Shown: positions 34,114 to 42,808, numbered from the stretch's first letter. The stretch is 50,811 nt of DNA from Actinomycetota bacterium (GCA_030837345.1 JAUPKQ010000038.1:1-50811); one strand, 5' to 3'. Numbers and translations are program-made. Notes: generated by a model not told the origin, from the letters alone.

Positions 34114-34293
34114 ATGCCCTCACAACCCGGGTCGCACCACGGACCGCCTCAGCTCGCCGCCTTCGTGGCCTGCTCCCCGGCAGGCCCTGTGCCGCTGGAC
34201 CCTGCGCCCGTCCTGTCCCCCTCTGGCCCCGATATCCGTTTCCCGGTTGCCCTCCGGCACGGGAGTTCCCTCACCGGGAGCACCCCGTGCTGA
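34114..34293 (+). CDS. Possible proline-rich leader peptide upstream of the CNNM/CorC genes
   Basis: A 59-codon frame with 13 Pro residues (22%), beginning MPSQPG and ending SLTGSTPC. Its TGA (34291-34293) overlaps the GTG start of the CNNM gene at 34287, so it would be translationally coupled. In other bacteria Pro-rich leaders (for example mgtL) sense low magnesium through slow translation, and CNNM/CorC proteins handle Mg2+. No family is recognised and it may be chance in a 280-bp leader region. Confidence 0.4.
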   Translation: MPSQPGSHHGPPQLAAFVACSPAGPVPLDPAPVLSPSGPDIRFPVALRHGSSLTGSTPC

Positions 34294-35648
34294 CCGCCTG
34301 GGGCCTGCTCGCTCTCGGTGTCCTGCTGACCGTCGGTACGGCGGTGTTCGTCGCTGCGGAGTTCTCCCTCGTCAGTCTCGACCGGCCGACGGTCGAGCGG
34401 GCCGTGCAGGCGGGGGACCGCCGGGCCGGAACCGTTCTCGCCGCCGTCCGCACCCTCTCGACCCAGCTGTCGGGCGCCCAGGTGGGCATCACCTTGACGA
34501 CGCTGATCGTCGGATACCTCGTCGAGCCGTCCCTCGCGGTCCTGCTCGAGGGCCCGGTCGGAGGGCTGGGGGTGCCCGAGCACCTGGTCCCCGCGGTCTC
34601 GGTCTCGGTCGGCCTCGTCGTGGCGACGCTCTTCTCGATGATCGTCGGTGAGCTCCTGCCCCAGAATCTCGGGATCAGCGCGCCTCTTCCGACAGCGAGG
34701 GTCGTGGCAGGGCCGCAGCAGGTGTTCACCCGGATCGTCCATCCCCTCATCCGCCTCCTCAACGGCAGTGCCAACCGGGTGCTGCGTGCCCTGTCCGTCG
34801 AGCCGCAGGAGGAACTGTCGAGCGCCAGGAACCCGGAGGAACTGGCGGCCCTGGTCCGGCGCTCGGCCGAGGTCGGCACCCTCGACCGGAACACCGCGGC
34901 GCTGTTGACCCGTTCCCTCGGCTTCGCCTCCCGGACCGCCGCCGACGTCATGACTCCCCGCGTCAGGATGCGCACCCTCACGCGGGACGCGACGGCCGCC
35001 GACGTCGTCCGCCTGACGCGCCGCACCGGCCTGAGCCGTTTCCCCGTCGTGGGTGAGGGGGCGGACGACGTGCTCGGTTTCGTCCACCTCAAGAGCGCCA
35101 TCGCGGTCCCTCATGACCGCCGCGACGGCGTCCCGGTGACGGCGATGATGAGCGAGCCGCAGCGGGTGCCGGAGACGGTGCGGCTCGGGCCCCTCCTTGT
35201 CACCTTGAGGCAACAGGGCCTCCAACTGGCCGTCGTCGAGGACGAGTACGGCGGGACGGCGGGGGTCGTCACCCTGGAGGACGTCGTCGAGGAGATCGTC
35301 GGCGAGGTGTCGGACGAGCACGACCGGAGCCGTCCGGGCATCGTCCGGCGCCGCGACGGGTCCTACTCGTTGCCGGGCATGCTGCGGCCCGACGAGATCC
35401 GTTCCAGGATCGATCTCCCCGTCCCGGACGGACCCGCCTACGAGACCGTCGGAGGCTACGTCATGGCCGTGCTGGGGCGGATCCCCGCCGTGGGCGACGA
35501 AGTGTCGTTACCCGGCGCCCTCCTTAAGGTCGAGCGTATGGACGGACGTCGCGTGGACCGCCTCCGAGCGGTCCCCTCCCCGCAGGTCCCCTCGCCCGGT
35601 GACGGTGCGGCGTCCGGTGACGGTGCGGCGTCCGGGACGTCGCGGTGA
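34287..35648 (+). CDS. CNNM/CorC-family membrane protein with CBS pair and CorC_HlyC domain
   Basis: A 453-residue protein. The DUF21 transmembrane domain (1-180) starts with [24 protein letters not shown] and contains [26 protein letters not shown]; a CBS pair (210-345: [47 protein letters not shown]) follows, then a CorC_HlyC domain (350-440: [28 protein letters not shown]). The family exports or regulates Mg2+ at the membrane. GTG 34287 has GGGAG upstream. Two perfect 18-bp repeats near the 3' end add GDGAAS twice. The next gene overlaps as GTGA. Confidence 0.94.
   Translation: MLTAWGLLALGVLLTVGTAVFVAAEFSLVSLDRPTVERAVQAGDRRAGTVLAAVRTLSTQLSGAQVGITLTTLIVGYLVEPSLAVLLEGPVGGLGVPEHLVPAVSVSVGLVVATLFSMIVGELLPQNLGISAPLPTARVVAGPQQVFTRIVHPLIRLLNGSANRVLRALSVEPQEELSSARNPEELAALVRRSAEVGTLDRNTAALLTRSLGFASRTAADVMTPRVRMRTLTRDATAADVVRLTRRTGLSRFPVVGEGADDVLGFVHLKSAIAVPHDRRDGVPVTAMMSEPQRVPETVRLGPLLVTLRQQGLQLAVVEDEYGGTAGVVTLEDVVEEIVGEVSDEHDRSRPGIVRRRDGSYSLPGMLRPDEIRSRIDLPVPDGPAYETVGGYVMAVLGRIPAVGDEVSLPGALLKVERMDGRRVDRLRAVPSPQVPSPGDGAASGDGAASGTSR
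35597..35632. repeat. Two perfect 18-bp tandem repeats in the CNNM C-terminus
   Basis: Units 35597-35614 and 35615-35632 are identical and encode GDGAAS twice in the disordered tail just before the stop. Confidence 0.85.
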
Positions 35649-36781
35649 GCGCGCCCGCGGCCCTGGCCGTCGCCGCCGTCCTGTTGTTGCTCAACGCCTT
35701 CTTCGTCGGTGCCGAGTTCGCCGTGATCTCGGCCCGGCGCAGCCAGATCGAACCGCTCGCCGGAGACGGCCGCAGGGCGGCGCGGACGACGCTCTGGGCG
35801 ATGGAGAACGTCTCCCTCATGCTCGCGACCGCCCAGCTGGGGATCACGGTCTGCTCCCTCGGTCTCGGGGCCGTCGCCGAACCCGCCGTGGCGCGTCTCC
35901 TCGAGGCCCCGCTCGCGCTCCTGCGCGTCCCGGAGGAACTGGTCCACCCCATCTCCTTCACCCTCTCCCTCGGGGTGGTGATGTACCTGCACGTGGTCGT
36001 CGGCGAGATGATCCCCAAGAATCTCGCGATCTCCGGTCCCGAACGTGCGGCGCTGGCGCTGGCGTCCCCGCTGGTGGGTCTGGCCCGGGCGCTCGCCCCT
36101 TTGATCCGCCTGCTGACGGTGGTGACCAACGGCTCGTTGCGGTTGTTGAGGGTCGAGCCCAAGGCCGAACTGGCCTCGGCGTTCACGGTCGAGGAAGTGG
36201 GTTCGATCGTCGCCGAGTCCCACCGCGAAGGTCTCCTGGACGACGAGCACGAACTGTTGACGGGAGCCCTCGAACTCGGCGAACGGCGTGCCGGTGACGT
36301 GATGGTCCCGTTGGGGAACCTGGTGACCGTTGTCGCTGGTAGCACCCCGGCGGAGGTGGAGGGACTGGTGCGGAGGACGGGGTTCAGTCGTTTCCCGGTG
36401 GTCGCGTCCCGTGACGGCCGGGCAGACGACCCGGTGATCGTGGGGCACCGCTGGGAGGACGCTTCGCTCGACCTCGTCGGCTACCTGCACATCAAGGATC
36501 TTCTCTACGCGGACGACGCGCGTCACGCGCAGCCCGTTCCCGAGAAGCGGATCCGGGTGCTCGTCACCGCCGGGGCGTCCGACGAGTTGGAGGATGTGCT
36601 CGTCGCCATGCAAAGATCGGGCGCACACCTCGCACGGGTCGTCGCTGACGACGGTTCGACGAACGTCGGGGTGGTGTTCCTGGAGGACGTCCTGGAGGAG
36701 CTGGTCGGGGAAGTGATGGATGCCACACAGCATCCGGACGTCGGTAAACATCTCTCCGATCGGAGGATCGTTGCTCCGTGA
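35645..36781 (+). CDS. CNNM/CorC-family membrane protein with CBS pair, without CorC_HlyC domain
   Basis: A 378-residue paralogue of the preceding gene product. The DUF21 domain (1-180: LLLNAFFVGAEFAVISARRSQIE, MLATAQLGITVCSLGLGAVAEPAV, VVGEMIPKNLAIS) is followed by a CBS pair (215-360: VMVPLGNLVTVVAGSTPAEVEG, ARVVADDGSTNVGVVFLEDVLEELVGE). It ends there and lacks the C-terminal CorC_HlyC domain. GTG 35645 overlaps the upstream stop (GTGA), so the two proteins are made together and may form a heterodimer. Actinobacteria commonly carry this long/short pair after guaB1. Confidence 0.94.
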   Translation: MSAPAALAVAAVLLLLNAFFVGAEFAVISARRSQIEPLAGDGRRAARTTLWAMENVSLMLATAQLGITVCSLGLGAVAEPAVARLLEAPLALLRVPEELVHPISFTLSLGVVMYLHVVVGEMIPKNLAISGPERAALALASPLVGLARALAPLIRLLTVVTNGSLRLLRVEPKAELASAFTVEEVGSIVAESHREGLLDDEHELLTGALELGERRAGDVMVPLGNLVTVVAGSTPAEVEGLVRRTGFSRFPVVASRDGRADDPVIVGHRWEDASLDLVGYLHIKDLLYADDARHAQPVPEKRIRVLVTAGASDELEDVLVAMQRSGAHLARVVADDGSTNVGVVFLEDVLEELVGEVMDATQHPDVGKHLSDRRIVAP

Positions 36782-36818
36782 TGCCCGCATTGCTGGATAT
36801 TTGTGTGCTTTGCAGGAT

Positions 36819-36848
36819 TTGATTTCACTCGCTGTTACCGGATAGACA
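36819..36848 (+). promoter_or_regulatory. Candidate promoter of the M15 peptidase gene
   Basis: TTGATT (36819-36824) and TAGACA (36843-36848) are 18 nt apart, in a stretch clearly more A/T-rich than its surroundings. This would give a leader of about 150 nt before GTG 37009. I see no known riboswitch in that leader. Confidence 0.4.
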
Positions 36849-37008
36849 CCACTCGTACGGAGCAATGTTTAAGTCGAATTCAACGACACCGTAAGTCCCT
36901 GCTCAGGTGGTTGCTGGCGGGGTGGTTGGGCCGGTTGTATTCGTCCGTCGGCGTAGCCCTGTCCTGGGGTTGCCTGACACCACTGCCGTGACACGGGAGG
37001 AAGCCCAC

Positions 37009-37848
37009 GTGCCGTCGCACCGCGCCGACGCGTTGCCGCCGCTGACGAGAGTCAGGGTTCAGCAGCGTCGAAGGGCTGGGCGTCGATCGGCACAGCGCGC
37101 CACTGGCTCGTCACCCAGCGTTTCGCATGTCGGTATTGCCGGGGCTCTCGGCCTGGCGACCATCGCCGCTCCCATCTCCGGTCTCATGTCGGCCCCGACG
37201 CCCGCCAAAGCCGCGCTCAACGAGATCTCGACCCCTCAGGTCGCGGCCCCGGCGTTCCCGTTCGTCGGACGTACCAAGGTCGAGCGACTGACCCTCGTCC
37301 CCGCGGACAACGCCCGCCCGGCCATTCCGCAGACACTGGCCGCTCCCCGCAACCTGCTGGTCACTCGCCCCTCCCGGGGCAAGGAGCGTGCGGTCCTCCC
37401 CGGCTGCTCCGGGGAGTTCGAGAAGGTCGGCGCGGCCAACGGACGGTTACCGTCCTCGCTCCTCTGCTCCCTCTGGGACCGCAAGTACCAGCTCCGTGCC
37501 GACGCGGCGATCTCCCTCGCGAAACTCAACGTGGCGTACACGCAGGAGTTCGGTCACGCCATCTGCCTCAACGACGCCTACCGGACCCTCAACGAGCAGT
37601 ACGCGGTCCGGGCGACCCGAGGATGGTTCGCGGCCCAGCCCGGGACCAGCACCCACGGGCTCGGGCGCGCGGTGGACCTCTGTGACGATGTGGACCAGGC
37701 CGGTTCCCGCACCCACCGGTGGATGGTCGAGAACGCCCCGCGGTACGGCTGGTCCAATCCGGACTGGGCCCAGCCCGGTGGCAGCGGTCCGACCGAGCCG
37801 TGGCACTGGGAGTTCCCGGACTCGGCCGAGGACGGCGCCACGGACTGA
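37009..37848 (+). CDS. Secreted or membrane-anchored M15 (VanY-like) D-alanyl-D-alanine carboxypeptidase
   Basis: A 279-residue protein. The basic N-terminus (RVRVQQRRRAGRRSAQR) precedes a hydrophobic segment at about 42-62, giving export or anchoring. The C-terminal VanY/M15 domain (about 155-275) contains CLNDAYRTLNEQ, the zinc motif THGLGRAVDLC (His and Asp) and EPWHWEF (Glu/His). It should trim D-Ala or cut peptide stems in peptidoglycan. Four Cys residues outside may form disulfides. GTG 37009 has GGGAGGAA at good spacing, and the upstream frame has no start with a site. Confidence 0.9.
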   Translation: MPSHRADALPPLTRVRVQQRRRAGRRSAQRATGSSPSVSHVGIAGALGLATIAAPISGLMSAPTPAKAALNEISTPQVAAPAFPFVGRTKVERLTLVPADNARPAIPQTLAAPRNLLVTRPSRGKERAVLPGCSGEFEKVGAANGRLPSSLLCSLWDRKYQLRADAAISLAKLNVAYTQEFGHAICLNDAYRTLNEQYAVRATRGWFAAQPGTSTHGLGRAVDLCDDVDQAGSRTHRWMVENAPRYGWSNPDWAQPGGSGPTEPWHWEFPDSAEDGATD

Positions 37849-37943
37849 GGTTCCCCAGCGTGCGGCCCCTCGGGCTGAGCCTCCGGTTGGTTGTGGGGCC
37901 GGATGAGTGATTCAGGTCATCAACGGCGAGTCGACGTGATCGA

Positions 37944-37964
37944 AATGGACGGAGAGCGTCCATT
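37944..37964. terminator. Hairpin downstream of the M15 gene
   Basis: AATGGACG (37944-37951) pairs with CGTCCATT (37957-37964) across a 5-nt GAGAG loop. It is about 100 bp after the M15 stop codon and has no U tract, so it is only a possible terminator. Confidence 0.45.
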
Positions 37965-38209
37965 GAGCCGTTCAGCGCAGTGGTATGTGGCTGTGTGGAC
38001 TCGTTGAGGCGGATTGCGAAGCGTCGGATCGCTGTCCGTGATGGCCCGGACCCGCTGCGCCTGGTCGCTGAGTGCGGTGGTGGCGGTTGTTCGTGCGACA
38101 GATCGCGATATTGGATGATCGATTCCGAGCGCGGCAGCGAGTGCCCGGCCAGGGCCGTGCGGGTCAGGGCTCGCCCAACCAGGACGGCGGGCCGGACACC
38201 CGGTCTGCG

Positions 38210-38275
38210 GATCGCCCAGGACGGAAGGGTTGATCGCCCGGAACGAAGTGATTGATCACCCGGAACGAAATCACC
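38210..38275. repeat. Three 22-bp tandem repeats
   Basis: Units start at 38210, 38232 and 38254, each beginning GATC(G/A)CCC and continuing (A/G)GGACG-like or GGAACGAA. Units 2 and 3 are closest. The exact 22-bp period (two helical turns) would put repeated protein-binding sites on one face of DNA. Confidence 0.8.
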
Positions 38276-38321
38276 GGGAAACCAGGGAAAAGTCCACTGT
38301 CGATCAATCACTTCGTTCCGG
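38238..38321. repeat. Perfect 20-bp inverted repeat with 44-bp spacer
   Basis: The arm 38238-38257 is the exact reverse complement of 38302-38321. The left arm lies in the 22-bp tandem repeats. The structure could be a terminator for the converging operons, an insertion-sequence end, or a binding site cluster. Confidence 0.85.
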
Positions 38322-38427
38322 CTGACCATGGCCGGTGCTCCCACCTCATCGCCGGACCGACAACGACCAGCACCCCACACCCATCTCGCGCCACGCGGAC
38401 ACGCCACTGAAGATCGGAATCACTCGG

Positions 38428-38703
38428 CTACAGGGGAAAGGCCCTGTCCGCGTACTGACGGACCTGCTCCTGCGAGGCCAGAGCGGCTTCCGCGGCCTCC
38501 GCCAGGTGGTGTCGCGCGGCGCCCAACAAGGTTCGTGCCGCGGCGAGGGACGGGTCCGTCGAGAGGCCGAGGGGTCCCTCGGCGGAGAGCTGCTCGTTCA
38601 GCACGTCCACCTGCCGGGCGAGGCCGGCGGCGGCGAGGGCCGTCGTTGAGGCGCTGTCCCCGTACCGGGTGACCGATGCCTGCGCATCCTGCACGAGTCC
38701 CAT
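38428..38703 (-). CDS. Small helical protein 1 of the FtsK-linked operon (ESAT-6-sized)
   Basis: A 91-residue, Ala-rich, all-helical protein with no Trp and no signal peptide: LVQDAQASVTRYGDSASTTALAAAGLARQVDVLNEQLS, then ARTLLGAARHHLAEAAEAALASQEQVRQYADRAFPL. Size and helix-turn-helix hairpin shape are like WXG100 proteins but WXG is absent. ATG 38703 follows GGAAAGGA. It is the last gene of a leftward operon with an FtsK/EccC-like ATPase, suggesting a secreted substrate or component. This is inference. Confidence 0.7.
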   Translation of the reverse strand: MGLVQDAQASVTRYGDSASTTALAAAGLARQVDVLNEQLSAEGPLGLSTDPSLAAARTLLGAARHHLAEAAEAALASQEQVRQYADRAFPL

Positions 38704-38753
38704 CGGGAGTGTCCTTTCCGTGCGGAGGGGGCTTGCGGTTCTGTCTCGGACCG

Positions 38754-39053
38754 TCAGGTGGCGCGGCCGGCGAAGGACCGCAGCCCGTTCGAGGCGTCGT
38801 GGAGCGCTGACGCGGCGCTGGTGAGGGCCTCGGACGCCACCTGGGCGAGGGCCTTGGCCTGGGCGAGTTGAGCGGGTGGGCCACCGCCGAGGGCTGCGAG
38901 CAGGGTGCCTGCCTCGTCCGACAGCTGCCCGGCCAGACCCGACGCCTGCTCCGCGGCACCGGCGGCGGCCGTGGCGACCTGCGCGATGATCGCCGCGGTC
39001 TCGGGGAGGGCGCCTCCCGAGCCGGGTCCCGTGTGGTCCGACGGCCCCGTCAC
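38754..39053 (-). CDS. Small helical protein 2 of the FtsK-linked operon (DUF6244-like)
   Basis: A 99-residue protein, Ala/Gly-rich and helical: ETAAIIAQVATAAAGAAEQASGLAGQLSDEAGTLLAAL, then AQAKALAQVASEALTSAASALHDASNGLRSFAG. It resembles small actinobacterial proteins catalogued as DUF6244. No WXG, signal peptide or membrane helix is present. GTG 39053 overlaps the stop of the upstream gene (GTGA), so the two are made together. The function is unknown; its position suggests a partner or substrate of the ATPase. Confidence 0.7.
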   Translation of the reverse strand: MTGPSDHTGPGSGGALPETAAIIAQVATAAAGAAEQASGLAGQLSDEAGTLLAALGGGPPAQLAQAKALAQVASEALTSAASALHDASNGLRSFAGRAT

Positions 39054-39313
39054 GACAGCGACGCCCGGAACAGATCGGCCGCCTGCCGGGCGGCGTCCAA
39101 GGCCTGGATCGCCTCGGCGATCTTCTGACGGGCGACCGCGCACCGTGCCTCGACCTCGACGACCTGGACGTGGCGTGTGGGCCCCAGTTTTCCGAGGAAG
39201 GCTGCCTGCGCCTGCCCGACGGACTCCCCGGCGGACTGGAGCATCACGATGCCCTGTTCGCTCGCCTGGTGGAACCCGGTGGCCGCGGCCCGGGCCTGAT
39301 CGATGGTTCCCAT
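39050..39313 (-). CDS. Small helical protein 3 of the FtsK-linked operon
   Basis: An 87-residue helical protein: TIDQARAAATGFHQASEQGIVMLQSAGESVGQAQAAFLGKL, a short turn GPTRHV, then VVEVEARCAVARQKIAEAIQALDAARQAADLFRASLS. Two long helices in a hairpin match the ESAT-6/WXG100 size and shape, without WXG. ATG 39313 has GAGAGGA 6 nt upstream. It overlaps the next gene as GTGA. No named family is recognised with confidence. Confidence 0.72.
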   Translation of the reverse strand: MGTIDQARAAATGFHQASEQGIVMLQSAGESVGQAQAAFLGKLGPTRHVQVVEVEARCAVARQKIAEAIQALDAARQAADLFRASLS

Positions 39314-39359
39314 GTGGATCCTCTCGGTCGACGACGACGTGCGGGGCTGTCCGGCGGCG

Positions 39360-40184
39360 TCACCCCGGCAGGAGCGACGCGATCCAGACGAGGGTGCCTG
39401 ACGGGACGAGCCAGGTTGTCCAGGCCACGAGCAGACCCAGCCATCGGTATCGACGCTCACGACGTCCGACAGAGTCAGCGACGGCAGCGGTGTTCTCCGC
39501 GATGTCCGTCCCGGTGTCGTTGGGGTGCCGTCGGAATGACGAATCGTCACCTGATCTGGGTCGGGTGACGATGCGGACGACGATCCCGCCCCCGATGGCC
39601 GTCACGGCAGGCCAGATCACTGCGAAATAGAGCAGTGCGCCGGGGCTGTCCACTTCGGCGAGGGAGAGCAGGACGGACAGCAACAGGTTGGGTATGCCGA
39701 AGCCGGCGTAGACGACGGCCGCCCGGGCGAGAGGGCTGCGCCAGCCGGGAAGGAACTGCGGGAGAGTGGCGACGTGACGGGCTTGCGTGAGGACCGCGTC
39801 GACGTCGTCGACGCGGTCCTGCAGATCCGTCAGGGAGGATCCACCCGGGGAGGGAAGCGCCCGGGGCGCGAGGTCCACGGTGATGGCGGGGGCGCGGAGG
39901 CGGGTGGCGAGTTCTTCGATCGCGGTTCGATGGTCCCGCAGGCGGGTGGTGAGGCGGTCGAGGGCGGCGCGGTGCTCGGCGTCGGCCACCTGCCCGGCTC
40001 GGAAGGTGCGGAAGGCGTCGTCCCTCGCCTGGTGCAGGGCTCCGAGGGACTCGGCGTAGGCCGCCCAGGAGCCGTCCCCGTCGGCCATCAGGTGGTCCGG
40101 TTGCCCGGCCGGGACGTCGTGCGGTTGTCCGGCCGGGACGTCGTCCCGTCCGGGGGATCTCGCGAAACGGTGGTCCTTCGTCAC
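39360..40184 (-). CDS. Coiled-coil membrane protein of the FtsK-linked operon
   Basis: A 274-residue protein: a short repeat (DVPAGQPHDVPAGQPD, 15-30), a long helical or coiled-coil stretch (about 40-140), then membrane helices at about 154-176, 183-206 and 248-271. GTG 40184 overlaps the ATPase stop (GTGA). A cytosolic coil plus membrane anchor beside an FtsK-type motor would fit a docking or channel subunit, an inference. No known family is recognised. Confidence 0.7.
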   Translation of the reverse strand: MTKDHRFARSPGRDDVPAGQPHDVPAGQPDHLMADGDGSWAAYAESLGALHQARDDAFRTFRAGQVADAEHRAALDRLTTRLRDHRTAIEELATRLRAPAITVDLAPRALPSPGGSSLTDLQDRVDDVDAVLTQARHVATLPQFLPGWRSPLARAAVVYAGFGIPNLLLSVLLSLAEVDSPGALLYFAVIWPAVTAIGGGIVVRIVTRPRSGDDSSFRRHPNDTGTDIAENTAAVADSVGRRERRYRWLGLLVAWTTWLVPSGTLVWIASLLPG

Positions 40185-42808
40185 CGGGGCACCTCGGCGG
40201 CGGGCGGGGCGTCGGCGTCCGGTCGCACGAAGGGCACGATCAGACGGGCGCTGTCGTCGTGCCGGTCGAGCAGGAGGCCTCGGTTGGGCCGGGGATCATG
40301 GTGGAGGTCGTACCGGCCGAGGAACCCCTGGAGCTCCGGACCGGGGACGTTGAGCGCGAGCAGGCAGGCGATGTCCTCGCGGGCGGAGGGGCCGAGGTCG
40401 GCGGCGAGTCGTGCCAGCGACCGCCACCATCCGAGGACGTGGACGCCCCGGACCGGTCCGGACTGCACGACGGTCCGCAGGTCGTCGGTCCCCGGCCGGA
40501 ACGTCGTCGGGCTCACGACCGACAGCACGGGTCCGGCGGCTTCGGCGCCGAACATCGCCAGGTAGGTCGGTCTGGTGACGTCGGCGTCCTCGAAACGGGC
40601 GAGGTCGGCGAGGTATTCGGCGAGCTGGGCGAGGACCACCGTCGTCACCTCGTGCCCGGTCTCGGTGAGGAGGCGTGTGACGTCGGAGACCGCGTCGTCT
40701 CCCGCCTGCACCAGTGGTGCGAGAACGAACCGGGCCGTGCCCGGCCGGTGTTGACGGGCCAGCCCGGCGAGGGCCGCGAACAGGACGCCGGCACCGGTCC
40801 CGGAGGGTCCGATGACGGCGAGGTGACGGCCGGGGACGGCGTCGACCGGGACCGCCGCCGTCGGGGAGCCGACGTCGACGAGACGGCCGACGAGCAGGGT
40901 GCGGCGTACGGGGCCGGGAGCGAGTGCCGCATAGGTGGGGTCGTCCTCGACGTGGTGTTCGGCGAATCCGGCGAAGATGGCGGGGGGCGGGGCCTTCGGC
41001 GGCCGGTGCGACCACAGGGTGCGGCGGAGGGCGGACATCGACTCCGGGTCGGCGTAGGGCAGACGGACGACGGTGTCGGCGCCGGGGACTCCGCCCGAGG
41101 CGTTGACGACCGCCGTGCCGACGGGCAGGGCGGCGGCCGCGGTGTTGAGCGGGTCGAGCACGCTGCCGCCTCCGGCCAGCGCCACCCGCAGGGGGAACTG
41201 GCCGAAGATCGCTTCGATCTTCGTCTGGAGGGCCTCGATCCCGGAGGCCGTCTGGCTGGCGAGCACGAGGTGGACGCCGAAGGACCGGCCCTTGCGGGCG
41301 AGGTCCTCCAGGGCCGAACCGGCGTGCCGGGCGGTGTCGTCGTTTCCGGCGAACAGCACCTGGAACTCGTCGATCACCGCCACGATTCGCGGCAGGACGG
41401 CCGCGGGGTCGGCGCGCCGCAGGGCGGTGAGGTCGGTGACGCCCGCCCGTTTGAACGCGGTCGCCCGGCGGGTCATCTCGGTCCGGAGGGCGCGCAGGAC
41501 GGCGAGTCCGTACTCCCGGTCGGACTCGATGCCGACGGCGACCGCGTGCGGGATCCAGGTCGGATCGTGCGGGGTCGGTGTGAACTCGGTGAAGGAGACG
41601 CCCTCCTTGAAGTCGAGGAGGTAGAGGGCGAGCTCCGACGGCGGGTACCGGACGCTCAGCCCGGCGAGGACGTCGAGGAGGAACACGGTCTTGCCCGACC
41701 CCGAGCGTCCTCCGACCAGCCAGTGCGGTGTCGCGTCGTCGAAGCGCAGGACGGCGGGACCGTTCGGGGACCGGCCGACGGGGGTGGCGAGCCCGGTCAG
41801 GGAGGTTTCCGTCCAGAGGGGATCGACGAGCAGTTCGGCGAAGGACCCCTGCGCGGCGGCGGTCACCTCCGCCGCCAGGTCCCGGCAGGTCGCCGTCAGC
41901 AGGTCCGGGGGAGGGGAGGCGTCGAGCTCGACGGGGAGGTCGAGGTCCCGGCCGACGCCCGGGACGGTGGGTGACCACCATGCGCCACGGGCCCGGAGCC
42001 CGGTGGCGCCCTCCAGTTCGTCCGGCGGGGGGTGTCCGGGCAGGCGCGGCGGTGGCCATCCGGCGACGAGCAGGCTGACGCCCGCCGCCGGACCGGCGTG
42101 CGCGAGGGCGGCGAGGCGGGCCTCGACGTCGGACGACGCGCCGGGCGGGAACCCCGCGACGGCGAGCACCAGCGCGGGACGCGAGCCCGCGGCCGTCGTG
42201 TCCCACCCGGTGTGCACCTGGGCGTCCGCCGCGTCGAGAGCGGCGAGCAGGCCTTCCCGGTCGGCTCCGGTCTCCTGGAGGATCCCGGCGGCGACGAGGG
42301 GCCGGAAGGGGGCGAACACCCGTCCCAGCCCGGCCGGGTCGTGGGCGATCACCCGGACCGACCCCGGCTCCGAACCGGCGAGCAGCCGCAGCAGGATCCC
42401 CTGGAACAGTCCTGCCACGCGGGGGTCCCGCACCGGGGCGTCGACGGTGAGGTGGCCGCGACGAAGCAGCGGGACGTGCAGCGGGACGGCGACGCCGGGA
42501 GCCGCGTGGACGGTGCCGATCCTCACGGGGACGCCGGTCGTGCGGCCCCGCGGCGCGGCGGTGCCGGGTGGGGGCAGCCGGGCCCAGGGGTCACCGAGCC
42601 ACCCGCCGGGCAGGTGGGCCGCGGCCTCGGCCGCGCGCGTGCCCGCCCGGCGGGCCTCCGCGTCGTCCGGACCGGTCGGAGACGGTGTTCCCTGCCCCGT
42701 CCGGTCCCGGTCGTCGAGGGCGCGCGCCGTGGCCAGGGCGGTTCCGTACGCGGCGGCGGCACGTCCCAGCGCCTCCTGCCAGGCACCCCAGACCAGCACG
42801 GTGTCCAC
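40181..42808 (-). CDS. FtsK/SpoIIIE-domain ATPase (EccC-like)
   Basis: An 875-residue protein. The first 360 residues are a variable helical region with no clear membrane helix. The main FtsK/SpoIIIE ATPase follows: Walker A GGRSGSGKT (about residue 370), YLLDFKEGVSF, Walker B IVAVIDEFQVLF, and LARKGRSFGVHLVLASQT. A second, degenerate P-loop-like domain (about 660-850: HLAVIGPSGTGAGVLFAAL) resembles the tandem ATPase modules of EccC. Such motors drive type VII secretion or DNA movement. GTG 42808 lacks a good ribosome-binding site. It is followed by four small genes in the same operon. Confidence 0.88.
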   Translation of the reverse strand: MDTVLVWGAWQEALGRAAAAYGTALATARALDDRDRTGQGTPSPTGPDDAEARRAGTRAAEAAAHLPGGWLGDPWARLPPPGTAAPRGRTTGVPVRIGTVHAAPGVAVPLHVPLLRRGHLTVDAPVRDPRVAGLFQGILLRLLAGSEPGSVRVIAHDPAGLGRVFAPFRPLVAAGILQETGADREGLLAALDAADAQVHTGWDTTAAGSRPALVLAVAGFPPGASSDVEARLAALAHAGPAAGVSLLVAGWPPPRLPGHPPPDELEGATGLRARGAWWSPTVPGVGRDLDLPVELDASPPPDLLTATCRDLAAEVTAAAQGSFAELLVDPLWTETSLTGLATPVGRSPNGPAVLRFDDATPHWLVGGRSGSGKTVFLLDVLAGLSVRYPPSELALYLLDFKEGVSFTEFTPTPHDPTWIPHAVAVGIESDREYGLAVLRALRTEMTRRATAFKRAGVTDLTALRRADPAAVLPRIVAVIDEFQVLFAGNDDTARHAGSALEDLARKGRSFGVHLVLASQTASGIEALQTKIEAIFGQFPLRVALAGGGSVLDPLNTAAAALPVGTAVVNASGGVPGADTVVRLPYADPESMSALRRTLWSHRPPKAPPPAIFAGFAEHHVEDDPTYAALAPGPVRRTLLVGRLVDVGSPTAAVPVDAVPGRHLAVIGPSGTGAGVLFAALAGLARQHRPGTARFVLAPLVQAGDDAVSDVTRLLTETGHEVTTVVLAQLAEYLADLARFEDADVTRPTYLAMFGAEAAGPVLSVVSPTTFRPGTDDLRTVVQSGPVRGVHVLGWWRSLARLAADLGPSAREDIACLLALNVPGPELQGFLGRYDLHHDPRPNRGLLLDRHDDSARLIVPFVRPDADAPPAAEVPR

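Larger units (their letters stand above)
37849..38427. other. Non-coding repeat-bearing region between convergent genes
   Basis: No credible gene is seen in 579 bp between the M15 peptidase and the FtsK-linked operon, which face each other. It contains a small hairpin (37944-37964), three 22-bp tandem repeats (38210-38275) and a perfect 20-bp inverted repeat (38238-38321). Its base composition is less G/C-rich than the flanks. It may hold the remains of an insertion element. Confidence 0.6.

Noticed and set aside
34149-36865. Long minus-strand frames opposite the two CNNM/CorC genes
   Set aside because: Asp/Arg/Gln-rich shadows of the plus-strand membrane proteins.
36849-37008. Leader of the M15 peptidase gene as a c-di-AMP (ydaO-type) riboswitch
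   Set aside because: Some cell-wall hydrolase genes of actinobacteria have this riboswitch, but I could not find its conserved sequence blocks here.
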